This document shows, piece after piece, positions 41,658 to 49,972 of a stretch of DNA of 64,000 nucleotides (within the stretch, counting starts at the first letter, position 1; each line of letters begins with the position of its first letter). The notes beneath the pieces are model-generated. The model did not search any database. It was not told the DNA's origin and saw only the letters and a list, made by a program, of their open reading frames with translations. The position numbers were made by a program, and so were the translations under genes. Source of the stretch: CAVRXT01 sp049644285 (GTDB lineage: Bacteria; Acidobacteriota; Terriglobia; Acidiferrales; UBA7541); contig JBARRP010000310.1 in the NCBI GenBank assembly GCA_049644285.1, positions 1 to 64,000 of the forward strand, in the 5' to 3' direction.

Positions 41658-43244
41658 ATGCTCGAAGCCGTTAGTGAAATGCGGTCGATTCGGAATCGGG
41701 AGAGGAGCAAGAAGATCATCGTAGGGGTTTTTGCGATTCTCCTATTGCTGTTTCTCAATTGCAGGATCGCTTCCGGCCGCGAGAAACAAAGACTGGGCCA
41801 AGCCGAACGTCAGCAGGCTGGCGATCGCGGGCTGCAGGCGCAGGTCGTGAAGCTGGAAGGTCTCGTGGAGCGACTCGAGAAACGGGTGAGCGACTTGGAA
41901 GATCGATTGAACACTCTTCAAACCGATAGGGGCGTTGCTCGCGAAACGGAATCGAGCCGTCTAGTGCCATCTGTTATTACCGATTTGAGCGCCGGCGCCG
42001 GGAACATCAGATCGGCCTCTCTTACAGTTGCGCCGGCTTCTGCGACGGCCCGAACCGGCCCTATCGCGACAGTGCCGGCGCCGCCAGCCGCCGAAGGACG
42101 GGTCATCCGGGATCGCAAGGTCCTCGATTTTCTGCACGAGACTACTTTCAACGTGACCCTGGACGGCTATTACGAATACAACTTCGATCGCCCTATTGGA
42201 CGCGTCAATCTGCTGCGCGCCTACGACGTCAGCAGCAACAGCTTCAGTCTGAATCAGGCGGCCATCGTCATCGAGCGGGCCGCCAATCCTTCCGAGGATC
42301 GTCGCTTTGGCGTGCGCCTCGATCTTCAATACGGTCAGGCGACGGAGACGCTGCAGGGTTCCGCAGCCAACGAACCTCGTCCGCAGGTGTACCGCCCGCT
42401 CTTTCAAGTCTATGGGACGTATGTGGCGCCGATTGGCAGCGGCCTGACGATCGATTTCGGCAAATGGGCCAGCGCGCTCGGCATCGAGAACAATTACACG
42501 AAAGACCAGTTCAATTACTCGCGGTCGTTACTTTTCGACTTTCTGCCCTTCTATCACATGGGCGTCCGTGCCAGTTACAACCTGACGCCGCGAATCAATG
42601 TCGCGTATTGGCTGGTGAACGGCGCGGAGCAGACGGAGGATTTCAACGGGTTCAAGTCGCAAGCATTCATCTTCACTCTGAAGCCCGCCAGTCAAGTGAC
42701 CTGGAACATGAACTACTACTTCGGGCAGGAGCAGCGCGACGTCGTGCCGGTGCTGAATCCGGGATTACCGACCGGTCCGACGCAGCCGGGCCTGCCCGTG
42801 CAGAGCATTACGCCGGTGCCGAACGGCCGGTTGCACATCTTCGACAGCTACGTGACGTGGAGTGCCACGCCGCGATTGACACTCGCCGGCGAAGCGGATT
42901 ACCTCATCAAGCGCGTGTTCTCGAGCTCCGCTCCTCGGCATGATTCCGGAGGGGCGGCTTATGCGCGCTATCAATTCGCGCCCAAGTTTGCGCTGGCCGC
43001 CCGCGCTGAGTATCTCTCGGATCGCGGCGGACTGTTCAGCGGGGCAACGCAAACATTGAAGGAGACCACGCTGACCGCCGAATACGAGTTCGCCGAAGGA
43101 TTTCTGGTGCGGCAAGAATGGCGGCGCGATTTCTCGAACCAGCCTTTCTTTCGCACGAGCGCTCCGGGAATCCTGAAGAAAGAACAGAACACCGCCACGA
43201 TTGGTCTTGTCTGGTGGTTTGGTCAAAAGCAGGGCCCATGGTAA
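41658..43244 (+). CDS. Putative beta-barrel porin with coiled-coil domain
   Basis: The 528-residue protein has a hydrophobic anchor or signal (IIVGVFAILLLLFLNC), a heptad-repeat coiled coil (QVVKLEGLVERLEKRVSDLEDRLNTL), a linker, and a C-terminal barrel beginning TFNVTLDGYYEYNFDRPIG. Repeated strands include IDFGKWASALGIENNY and TATIGLVWWFG. It resembles the BBP2-type porins of gliding and soil bacteria. A GGGGGAGG site precedes the ATG. The gene leads straight into the small peptide, kdpF and kdpA, so it belongs to the Kdp transcript. Confidence 0.78.
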   Translation: MLEAVSEMRSIRNRERSKKIIVGVFAILLLLFLNCRIASGREKQRLGQAERQQAGDRGLQAQVVKLEGLVERLEKRVSDLEDRLNTLQTDRGVARETESSRLVPSVITDLSAGAGNIRSASLTVAPASATARTGPIATVPAPPAAEGRVIRDRKVLDFLHETTFNVTLDGYYEYNFDRPIGRVNLLRAYDVSSNSFSLNQAAIVIERAANPSEDRRFGVRLDLQYGQATETLQGSAANEPRPQVYRPLFQVYGTYVAPIGSGLTIDFGKWASALGIENNYTKDQFNYSRSLLFDFLPFYHMGVRASYNLTPRINVAYWLVNGAEQTEDFNGFKSQAFIFTLKPASQVTWNMNYYFGQEQRDVVPVLNPGLPTGPTQPGLPVQSITPVPNGRLHIFDSYVTWSATPRLTLAGEADYLIKRVFSSSAPRHDSGGAAYARYQFAPKFALAARAEYLSDRGGLFSGATQTLKETTLTAEYEFAEGFLVRQEWRRDFSNQPFFRTSAPGILKKEQNTATIGLVWWFGQKQGPW

Positions 43245-43275
43245 CGGCGCGCGGCCTGAAGATGGAGAAAAACCG

Positions 43276-43362
43276 ATGATGGATGTTCTATTTCTTGCGG
43301 CGACGGTGGTTTTCTTTGCAGTCGGAATCGCTTACGTGTACGGCTGTGAACGGCTGAAGTAG
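43276..43362 (+). CDS. 28-residue membrane peptide in the kdp operon
   Basis: The frame encodes 28 residues, DVLFLAATVVFFAVGIAYVYG followed by CERLK: one transmembrane helix with a basic end. A second ATG follows at once (43279). It sits 14 bases before kdpF and resembles, but does not match, KdpF. Small membrane peptides like this often precede kdpF; their role may be stabilising the KdpFABC complex. Confidence 0.65.
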   Translation: MMDVLFLAATVVFFAVGIAYVYGCERLK

Positions 43363-43376
43363 AGAGGCTCTCGACA

Positions 43377-43463
43377 ATGGTGGGGAACGTTCTACTCCTT
43401 GCGATCTGCGTTTTGGTTTTCGGCTATCTGCTGATGGCCCTGCTGTGGCCGGAGAAGTTCTGA
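43377..43463 (+). CDS. kdpF: KdpF, small subunit of the K+-transporting ATPase
   Basis: The 28-residue peptide MVGNVLLLAICVLVFGY then LLMALLWPEKF is a single-helix KdpF; the WPEKF ending is typical. It stabilises KdpABC in the membrane. It ends two bases before the kdpA start. Confidence 0.8.
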   Translation: MVGNVLLLAICVLVFGYLLMALLWPEKF

Positions 43464-43465
43464 CC

Positions 43466-45241
43466 ATGACGGCGAACGGCTGGGCACAAATCGTTTTCTT
43501 CCTGGTTGTCACGTTTGCCGTGGCGAAGCCCATGGGCGTTTTCATGACGCGGGTTTTCAGCGGCGAGCGGACCTTCCTGGACCCGGTGATGCGCCCGCTC
43601 GAAAAGCTGCTATATCGGCTGACGGGGGTGGACGAGACGCAGGAAATGCGCTGGACGGAGTATGCGCTTGCCATGCTTCTCTTCAGCGGCGTTTCGATGC
43701 TGCTGCTCTACCTGATCCAGCGAGCGCAAGCCTGGCTGCCGTGGAATCCGCAGAAGCTCGCCGGCGTTGTGCCGCATTCGGCGTTCAACACAGCGGCTTC
43801 GTTCACAACGAACACCAACTGGCAGTCTTATGTCCCCGAAGTCACCATGAGTTATTTCACGCAGATGGCGGGACTGGCCTACCACAATTTCACTTCCGCG
43901 GCCGCGGGGATCGCCATGGCCGTCGCGCTGATTCGGGGAATCGCGCGGCGCGAGCGGGATACGATCGGCAACTTCTGGGTAGATTTGACCCGCACGATGC
44001 TGTGGGTGCTCTTGCCGGTGTGCTTGACCATGGCGCTCGTTTTTGTCTCACAAGGAATGATCCAGAACCTGAAGCCGTATGTGACGGCGGAGCTAGTTGA
44101 CCCGCAAACCGTGTCGGTTACCGGCTCGGACGGCAAGGCGACCCAGCAGAAGGTCACCGCACAGGTGATCCCGCAGGGGCCGGTGGCTTCGCAGGAGTCC
44201 ATCAAAATTTACGGCACGAACGGAGGCGGCTTCTTCAACGCGAACAGCTCGCATCCATACGAGAATCCGACTCCGTTCACCAATTTTCTTCAACTTGTTT
44301 TGATCTTCACCATCCCGTCTGGACTGACCTACACGCTCGGCCGGATGACCGGCTCCCAGCGGCATGGCTGGGCGGTGTGGGCGGCGATGGCTGTTCTGTT
44401 CGCGGCGGGCGCAGCCAGCGCATACGTGGCGGAAGCGCGCGGTAACCCTCTCTTGCGCGGCGTGAACCAGAAGACCACCGCGCTTCAATCCGACGGAAAC
44501 ATGGAGGGAAAGGAAGTCCGCTTCGGGATCGCCAATTCCGCCCTGTATGCCACGGTCACGACCGACGCGAGCTGTGGCGCCGTGATCGCCATGCACGATT
44601 CGTTCACGCCCCTCGGCGGAATGATCCCGCTGATCAATATCATGCTGGGAGAAGTTGTCTTCGGTGGCGTTGGATCGGGGCTCTACGGAATGATCGTGTT
44701 TGCGATTCTCGCCGTGTTCATTGCGGGACTGATGGTCGGCCGCACGCCGGAATATCTGGGCAAGAAAATCGAATCGTACGACGTGAAAATGGCCATGCTT
44801 TCGGTGTTGATTTTCTCTTTGACGATCCTCGTGTTCACGGCCATTGCCGTGGTATCGCCAACTTACGGGACATCCGGCATCTCGAATCCAGGCCCTCACG
44901 GATTGTCACAAATCCTGTATGCCTACACCTCCGGGACCGGGAACAACGGCTCGGCCTTTGCCGGAATCAGTGCCAACACGCCGTGGTACAACACGACCAT
45001 CGGCTTCGCCACTCTCCTGGGCCGCTTCTTTGCGGTGATCCCCATTCTGGCCATTGCCGGAAACCTGGCGCGCAAGAAGCTCGTGCCCGAATCCGCCGGA
45101 ACGTTCCCGGTAACAACGCCGCTCTTCAGCGTGTTGCTCGTTTCGGTGGTTCTGATTGTGAGCGCGCTCACGTTTTTCCCGGCGCTTAGTCTGGGGCCCA
45201 TTCTCGAGCACTTGTTGATGAACGCTGGAAAGGTGTTTTAA
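43466..45241 (+). CDS. kdpA: KdpA, K+-selective subunit
   Basis: The 591-residue protein has all four selectivity-filter regions: TTNTNWQSY, GTNGGGFFNANSSHPYENPTPF, CGAVIAMHDSFTPLGG and GNNGSAFAGISANTPW. These match the KdpA superfamily-of-K+-transporters design. It brings K+ from the periplasm to KdpB. The ATG at 43466 is used because the frame's earlier start (43445) lies within kdpF. kdpB begins four bases after its stop. Confidence 0.95.
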   Translation: MTANGWAQIVFFLVVTFAVAKPMGVFMTRVFSGERTFLDPVMRPLEKLLYRLTGVDETQEMRWTEYALAMLLFSGVSMLLLYLIQRAQAWLPWNPQKLAGVVPHSAFNTAASFTTNTNWQSYVPEVTMSYFTQMAGLAYHNFTSAAAGIAMAVALIRGIARRERDTIGNFWVDLTRTMLWVLLPVCLTMALVFVSQGMIQNLKPYVTAELVDPQTVSVTGSDGKATQQKVTAQVIPQGPVASQESIKIYGTNGGGFFNANSSHPYENPTPFTNFLQLVLIFTIPSGLTYTLGRMTGSQRHGWAVWAAMAVLFAAGAASAYVAEARGNPLLRGVNQKTTALQSDGNMEGKEVRFGIANSALYATVTTDASCGAVIAMHDSFTPLGGMIPLINIMLGEVVFGGVGSGLYGMIVFAILAVFIAGLMVGRTPEYLGKKIESYDVKMAMLSVLIFSLTILVFTAIAVVSPTYGTSGISNPGPHGLSQILYAYTSGTGNNGSAFAGISANTPWYNTTIGFATLLGRFFAVIPILAIAGNLARKKLVPESAGTFPVTTPLFSVLLVSVVLIVSALTFFPALSLGPILEHLLMNAGKVF

Positions 45242-45245
45242 GGCC

Positions 45246-47294
45246 ATGGACGGAAGATCGAACCCTGGAAAGAAATCTCTGTGGACCTGGGGAATCGTCG
45301 GTCGCGCGCTATGGGACTCCGTCTTGAAACTGAACCCGCGCACGCTGATGAAGAACCCGGTGATGTTCGTTGTCGAAGTAGGCGCGGCGCTGACCACGAT
45401 TGAGCTGGTTTGGAATCTGGCGCACCACATCCCCGGCTTCCGATTCGCGTTGCAAATCACGCTGTGGCTTTGGTTCACGGTTCTGTTTGCGAATTTCGCC
45501 GAAGCCATGGCCGAGGGACGCGGGAAGGCTCAGGCGGACACCTTGCGCAAGGCCCGCGCGGAAACGATGGCGAGGCGCATGAAGGCGGATGGCACGCATG
45601 AAACAGTGGCGGGCTCGAAGCTCCGCGCCGGTGACCTGGTCGTCGTCCGGGCAGGGGAATTCATCCCGGGAGATGGCGAAGTGATCGTAGGCGTGGCCTC
45701 TGTCGATGAATCGGCGATCACCGGCGAGTCCGCACCGGTCATCCGCGAAGCGGGAGGCGACCGCTCGGCGGTGACCGGCGGCACTCGCGTGCTTTCCGAT
45801 GAAATCACCGTGAAGGTCACGTCGAATCCGGGAGAAACGTTCCTGGATCGCATGATCAAGCTGGTCGAGGGCGCCGAGCGCCAAAAGACACCCAACGAAA
45901 TTGCCCTGAATATTCTGCTGGCGGGTTTGACGATCATCTTTCTTCTGGCGGTGGTCAGCCTGCAGCCGATGGCCATCTATTCGGGAGCACCGCAATCGCT
46001 CTTTGTTCTCGTCTCGCTGCTAGTGTGCCTGATTCCAACGACCATTGGAGGATTGCTCTCGGCGATTGGAATTGCCGGAATGGATCGCGTGGTTCAGAGG
46101 AACGTGCTGGCAATGTCGGGCCGAGCCGTCGAAGCCGCCGGCGATGTGGACACGCTGCTCCTGGACAAAACAGGCACGATCACGCTGGGCAACCGCCGGG
46201 CAACGGATTTGATACCTGCGCCGGGCGTAAAGGAAACGGATCTTGCTGACGCTGCACAGCTCGCGTCACTGGCTGACGAGACGCCGGAAGGCCGCTCCAT
46301 CGTCGTGCTCGCAAAGGAAAAATACGGCTTGCGAGGCCGCGAGCTGTCCTCAATGGCAGCGACATTCATTCCGTTTTCGGCGACGACGTGCATGTCCGGA
46401 GTCGATCTCGATGGTCGCGAGATTCGAAAAGGCGCCCCTAATGCGATCGCCGGTTATGTTGCCGTGAATGGCAATCGCGTACCGCCCGAGATGGAGGAGG
46501 TTGTCAAGGCCATCGGCAATGCTGGCGGAACGCCGCTGCTCGTGGCCGAGGATCGCCGGGTACTTGGCGCAGTTCACCTGAAGGATATCGTGAAGGGCGG
46601 CATGCGCGAGCGATTCGATCAATTGCGAGCGATGGGCATTCGGACGGTGATGATCACCGGGGATAACCCGCTCACCGCCGCGGCCATCGCGCGCGAGGCG
46701 GGCGTGGACGATTTCCTTGCCCAGGCCAAGCCGGAGGACAAGCTGGCGCTCATTCGCCGCGAACAGGCGAAAGGGAAACTCGTTGCAATGACGGGAGACG
46801 GAACCAACGACGCACCCGCGCTCGCTCAGGCAGATGTTGGGGTGGCAATGAACGCCGGGACGCAAGCCGCCAAGGAAGCAGGCAACATGGTGGACCTCGA
46901 TTCCAATCCCACCAAGCTAATCGAGATCGTCGAAATCGGGAAGCAGTTGCTGATTACGCGCGGCGCATTGACCACCTTTTCCGTCGCCAACGATGTGGCC
47001 AAATATTTCGCGATTATTCCCGCGATGTTTGCAGGCGCGTTCCCACAGCTCAAAGCTTTGAACATTATGTCCCTGAGGACGCCGGAGTCGGCCATCCTGT
47101 CGGCCGTGATTTTCAACGCGCTGATCATTATTGCGCTGATTCCGTTGGCGCTGCGCGGAGTGCGTTACCGGGCCGTTGGCGCCGAGGCCCTTCTGCGGCG
47201 AAATCTGCTGATCTACGGCCTCGGCGGAGTCATCGCGCCATTTATCGGCATTAAGCTGATCGACGTTTTCATCACTTGGCTCCACTGGGCGTGA
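45246..47294 (+). CDS. kdpB: KdpB, P-type ATPase subunit
   Basis: The 682-residue P-type ATPase has SAITGESAPV (actuator TGES), the phosphorylation motif DKTGTIT, MTGDGTNDAPALAQADVGVAMN and the K+-ATPase hinge TIGGLLSAIGIAGMDR. All catalytic motifs are intact, so it should hydrolyse ATP to drive K+ uptake. It is followed after 11 bases by kdpC. Confidence 0.95.
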   Translation: MDGRSNPGKKSLWTWGIVGRALWDSVLKLNPRTLMKNPVMFVVEVGAALTTIELVWNLAHHIPGFRFALQITLWLWFTVLFANFAEAMAEGRGKAQADTLRKARAETMARRMKADGTHETVAGSKLRAGDLVVVRAGEFIPGDGEVIVGVASVDESAITGESAPVIREAGGDRSAVTGGTRVLSDEITVKVTSNPGETFLDRMIKLVEGAERQKTPNEIALNILLAGLTIIFLLAVVSLQPMAIYSGAPQSLFVLVSLLVCLIPTTIGGLLSAIGIAGMDRVVQRNVLAMSGRAVEAAGDVDTLLLDKTGTITLGNRRATDLIPAPGVKETDLADAAQLASLADETPEGRSIVVLAKEKYGLRGRELSSMAATFIPFSATTCMSGVDLDGREIRKGAPNAIAGYVAVNGNRVPPEMEEVVKAIGNAGGTPLLVAEDRRVLGAVHLKDIVKGGMRERFDQLRAMGIRTVMITGDNPLTAAAIAREAGVDDFLAQAKPEDKLALIRREQAKGKLVAMTGDGTNDAPALAQADVGVAMNAGTQAAKEAGNMVDLDSNPTKLIEIVEIGKQLLITRGALTTFSVANDVAKYFAIIPAMFAGAFPQLKALNIMSLRTPESAILSAVIFNALIIIALIPLALRGVRYRAVGAEALLRRNLLIYGLGGVIAPFIGIKLIDVFITWLHWA

Positions 47295-47305
47295 GGCGCA
47301 ACGAT

Positions 47306-47887
47306 ATGAAGAAACAACTGCTGATTTCGATCTGGATGACGCTGGCAACTACAGTGCTTCTGGGAATCATCTACCCACTCATCGTGACAGGCCTGGCGCA
47401 GGTGCTGTTTCCCGCGCAGGCGAATGGCAGCCTCATTACCGCCGGAGGTAAGACGATTGGCTCGCACCTGATCGGCCAGCCGTTCACCGCGCCCGGATAT
47501 TTCCACTCGCGGCCGTCGGGAGCAGGCACGGCCGGATACGACCCTGTGGCACCGGGCGGCGGCTCTCAAAATTACGGCCCAACGAACAAGGCATTGCTCG
47601 ATCGAGTTTCCACCGGTGTTCAGGCGCTGCAAGCCGAAAACAAGAAAACGCCGATTCCAATCGATCTGGTGACTGCGTCGGGCTCAGGCCTCGACCCACA
47701 CATTTCTCCCGCAGCGGCCGAATTTCAGGTCCCGCGAGTGGCGCGAGAGCGCAGCATGAGTGAAGCGGACGTGCGTTCATTGGTCACGAGGCACACCGAA
47801 GGCCGGCAATTCGGTTTCCTCGGCGAGCCGCGAGTAAACGTCCTCGAGCTGAATCTCGATCTCGATGCGCAGCATCCGCTGCGGTGA
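47306..47887 (+). CDS. kdpC: KdpC, accessory subunit
   Basis: The 193-residue protein has one N-terminal helix (LLISIWMTLATTVLLGIIYPLIVTG), then the periplasmic KdpC signature GQPFTAPGYFHSRPSGAG, YDPVAPGGGSQNYGPTNKAL, SGSGLDPHISPAAAEFQVPRVAR and GRQFGFLGEPRVNVLELNL. It stabilises the complex and raises K+ affinity. It is 43 bases before a second kdpA gene. Confidence 0.93.
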   Translation: MKKQLLISIWMTLATTVLLGIIYPLIVTGLAQVLFPAQANGSLITAGGKTIGSHLIGQPFTAPGYFHSRPSGAGTAGYDPVAPGGGSQNYGPTNKALLDRVSTGVQALQAENKKTPIPIDLVTASGSGLDPHISPAAAEFQVPRVARERSMSEADVRSLVTRHTEGRQFGFLGEPRVNVLELNLDLDAQHPLR

Positions 47888-47930
47888 GAAGCGTCTTCAC
47901 ACCCTCTAAGCTCGCTTTAGGAGTGGAGCG

Positions 47931-49655
47931 GTGAGCGCCGCGAACCTCCTGCAGTATGGATTCTTTCTGGCTGTCGTGGTGGTCTTCGCGAAACCACTCG
48001 GCGGCTACATGAGTCGGGTCTTTAACCGCCAGAAAACATTCCTCGATCCGCTCCTGAATGCCCTTGAGCGCCTGATCTACCGGCTGACGGGTGTTGACGC
48101 GCAGATGGAGATGGACTGGAAGGACTACGCCACATCCTTCATCCTCTTCGGTTTGATCGGGACGCTTTTCCTTTACGGAATCCTGCGCCTCCAGCGGCTC
48201 CTGCCCTGGTTCTCTCCCGCCTACGCCACCACGCCTCTCACGCCGGACCTGGCCATGAACACGGCCATCAGCTTCTCAACCACGACGACGTGGCAAGCCT
48301 ACGGTGGCGAGACGACGATGAGCTACACGAGCCAAATCGTCGGCCTTGCGGTACAGAATTTTCTGGCGGGTGCGTCCGGGCTGGCGGTTGGCGTGGCCTT
48401 CATCCGAGGCTTCGCTCGGCATCAAACATCCAAGTTGGGCAACTTCTGGGTGGACATGGTCCGGTCTGTGCTTTGGATACTCCTGCCGTTGTCTCTATTG
48501 GGCAGCCTGCTTCTGGTCTGGCAGGGAGTGCCCATGAGCTGGCACTCCTATACGCTGGCGACCACTCTCGAGGGAGGGCGACAAACGATTGCGCAAGGCC
48601 CAGTAGCCGCTCTTGAGATCATCAAGAATCTCGGAACGAACGGCGGCGGATTCTTCAACGCGAACGGCGCCCACCCGTATGAGAATCCCACGCCTCTCAG
48701 CAATTTTCTCGAGATGCTTTCGATCGTTTTGCTTCCGGCAGCGTTCACGAATACATTCGGCAGAATGGTCGGAAAACCCCGCCAGGGCTGGGTCTTGCTC
48801 GGCGTGATGGCGCTTTTGTTTTTAGCCGGGCTGTTCCTGTGCGGATGGAGGGAGCAGCAGGGCAATGTGTTGCTCGCGCGGAACGCGAGCATTGCTGCAA
48901 GGGCGAGTAGAGCTCAATCAGGCGGCAATATGGAAGGCAAGGAGGTCCGCTTCGGTATCGGCGGGTCTGTGTTGGCCGCGGTTGTGACGTCAAATGGTGC
49001 GACCGGCTCCACGAACTCGATGCACGACAGCTACACTGCGCTTGGCGGGGCAGTGCCACTCGTCGATATGCTCTTGGGGGAAATCATATTCGGCGGACTG
49101 GGTACCGGCATTTACAGCATCATTATGATCGCCCTGGTGGGATTGATCTTGGCCGGGCTGATGATCGGCAGGATGCCGGAGTATCTGGGTAAGAAGATCG
49201 GCCCGCTCGAAACCAAGTTCATCACGCTGTACACGCTTGCGACTCCGCTCGCGATACTTCCTTTCACAGCACTTGCGGTGGCCACGAAAGCGGGGCGCGC
49301 GGGGCTGGTTAACAACACAGGCTCTCATGGCTTCACCGAAATCTTCTATGCGTATACCTCCTGCTTTACGAACAACGGCCAGGCTTTCGCTGGCCTCAAT
49401 GCGAACACGGTTTTCTACAACTTCACCACGGCTGTAGTGATGATGATGGGACGCTTCGGACTGGCAGTTCCCGCTCTTGCACTGGCCGGACTCTTCGCCG
49501 GTCAGATTCGCAGGCTAGAGACACAAAGCGCGGTTCCGACGGATCGGCCGTTATTCGCTGCTCTGTTGGTGGCCACCGCGCTGATCGTGGGCGGGCTGAG
49601 TTTCTTTCCCGCTCTTACCATGGGTCCCGTCTTCGAGCATCTGATTGGCCGGTGA
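47931..49655 (+). CDS. Second, divergent KdpA
   Basis: The 574-residue protein is clearly KdpA-like but differs from the first copy. Filter region 2 is intact (LGTNGGGFFNANGAHPYENPTP). Filter region 1 reads STTTTWQAY where kdpA has TTNTNWQSY, so both conserved Asn positions are Thr. Region 3 is TGSTNSMHDSYTALGG and region 4 is CFTNNGQAFAGLNANTVF. A GTG start follows an AGGAGTGGAG site. With a single kdpB and kdpC, it could replace KdpA under some condition, form a mixed or alternative complex, or be an evolving duplicate. Which is true cannot be read from sequence. Confidence 0.88.
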   Translation: MSAANLLQYGFFLAVVVVFAKPLGGYMSRVFNRQKTFLDPLLNALERLIYRLTGVDAQMEMDWKDYATSFILFGLIGTLFLYGILRLQRLLPWFSPAYATTPLTPDLAMNTAISFSTTTTWQAYGGETTMSYTSQIVGLAVQNFLAGASGLAVGVAFIRGFARHQTSKLGNFWVDMVRSVLWILLPLSLLGSLLLVWQGVPMSWHSYTLATTLEGGRQTIAQGPVAALEIIKNLGTNGGGFFNANGAHPYENPTPLSNFLEMLSIVLLPAAFTNTFGRMVGKPRQGWVLLGVMALLFLAGLFLCGWREQQGNVLLARNASIAARASRAQSGGNMEGKEVRFGIGGSVLAAVVTSNGATGSTNSMHDSYTALGGAVPLVDMLLGEIIFGGLGTGIYSIIMIALVGLILAGLMIGRMPEYLGKKIGPLETKFITLYTLATPLAILPFTALAVATKAGRAGLVNNTGSHGFTEIFYAYTSCFTNNGQAFAGLNANTVFYNFTTAVVMMMGRFGLAVPALALAGLFAGQIRRLETQSAVPTDRPLFAALLVATALIVGGLSFFPALTMGPVFEHLIGR

Positions 49656-49747
49656 GGACCTAAGTTCGCTCCCTTGGGCGGAGCCGAACCGCGTCTACGA
49701 TTTTCCGGACTCCGGACGCCTTTCCGGAGCAGGTTCAAACAGATCGC

Positions 49748-49897
49748 ATGTCAGTCTGTTGTGGGCTCGCTCTCCTCGTCTGTGTTGCACTGTACATTGC
49801 GTCCCCGCTAGCAGCTCAGTCGACACCTGGCGACATCGCTGAGGTCGTCAAGGTTCTGGAAGAACGCGTAGTACCCGATGCCGCGTCAGTTTTATGA
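49748..49897 (+). CDS. Possible 49-residue secreted peptide
   Basis: Between the second kdpA and the receptor gene, the ATG at 49748 opens SVCCGLALLVCVALYIASPL AAQ, a clean signal peptide with an AxA-like site. Only 28 more residues follow (STPGDIAEVVKVLEERVV...). It is probably either a small secreted protein or the start of a truncated secreted protein. No ribosome site stands out. Three TCCGGA copies lie just upstream. Confidence 0.35.
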   Translation: MSVCCGLALLVCVALYIASPLAAQSTPGDIAEVVKVLEERVVPDAASVL

Positions 49898-49972
49898 ATT
49901 CCGTAGGTTCTCCTTATGCGTTCTTTATTCCGAAGTCGCTAATCTCACAGAAGAAACACGTGGGGGTGTAGC

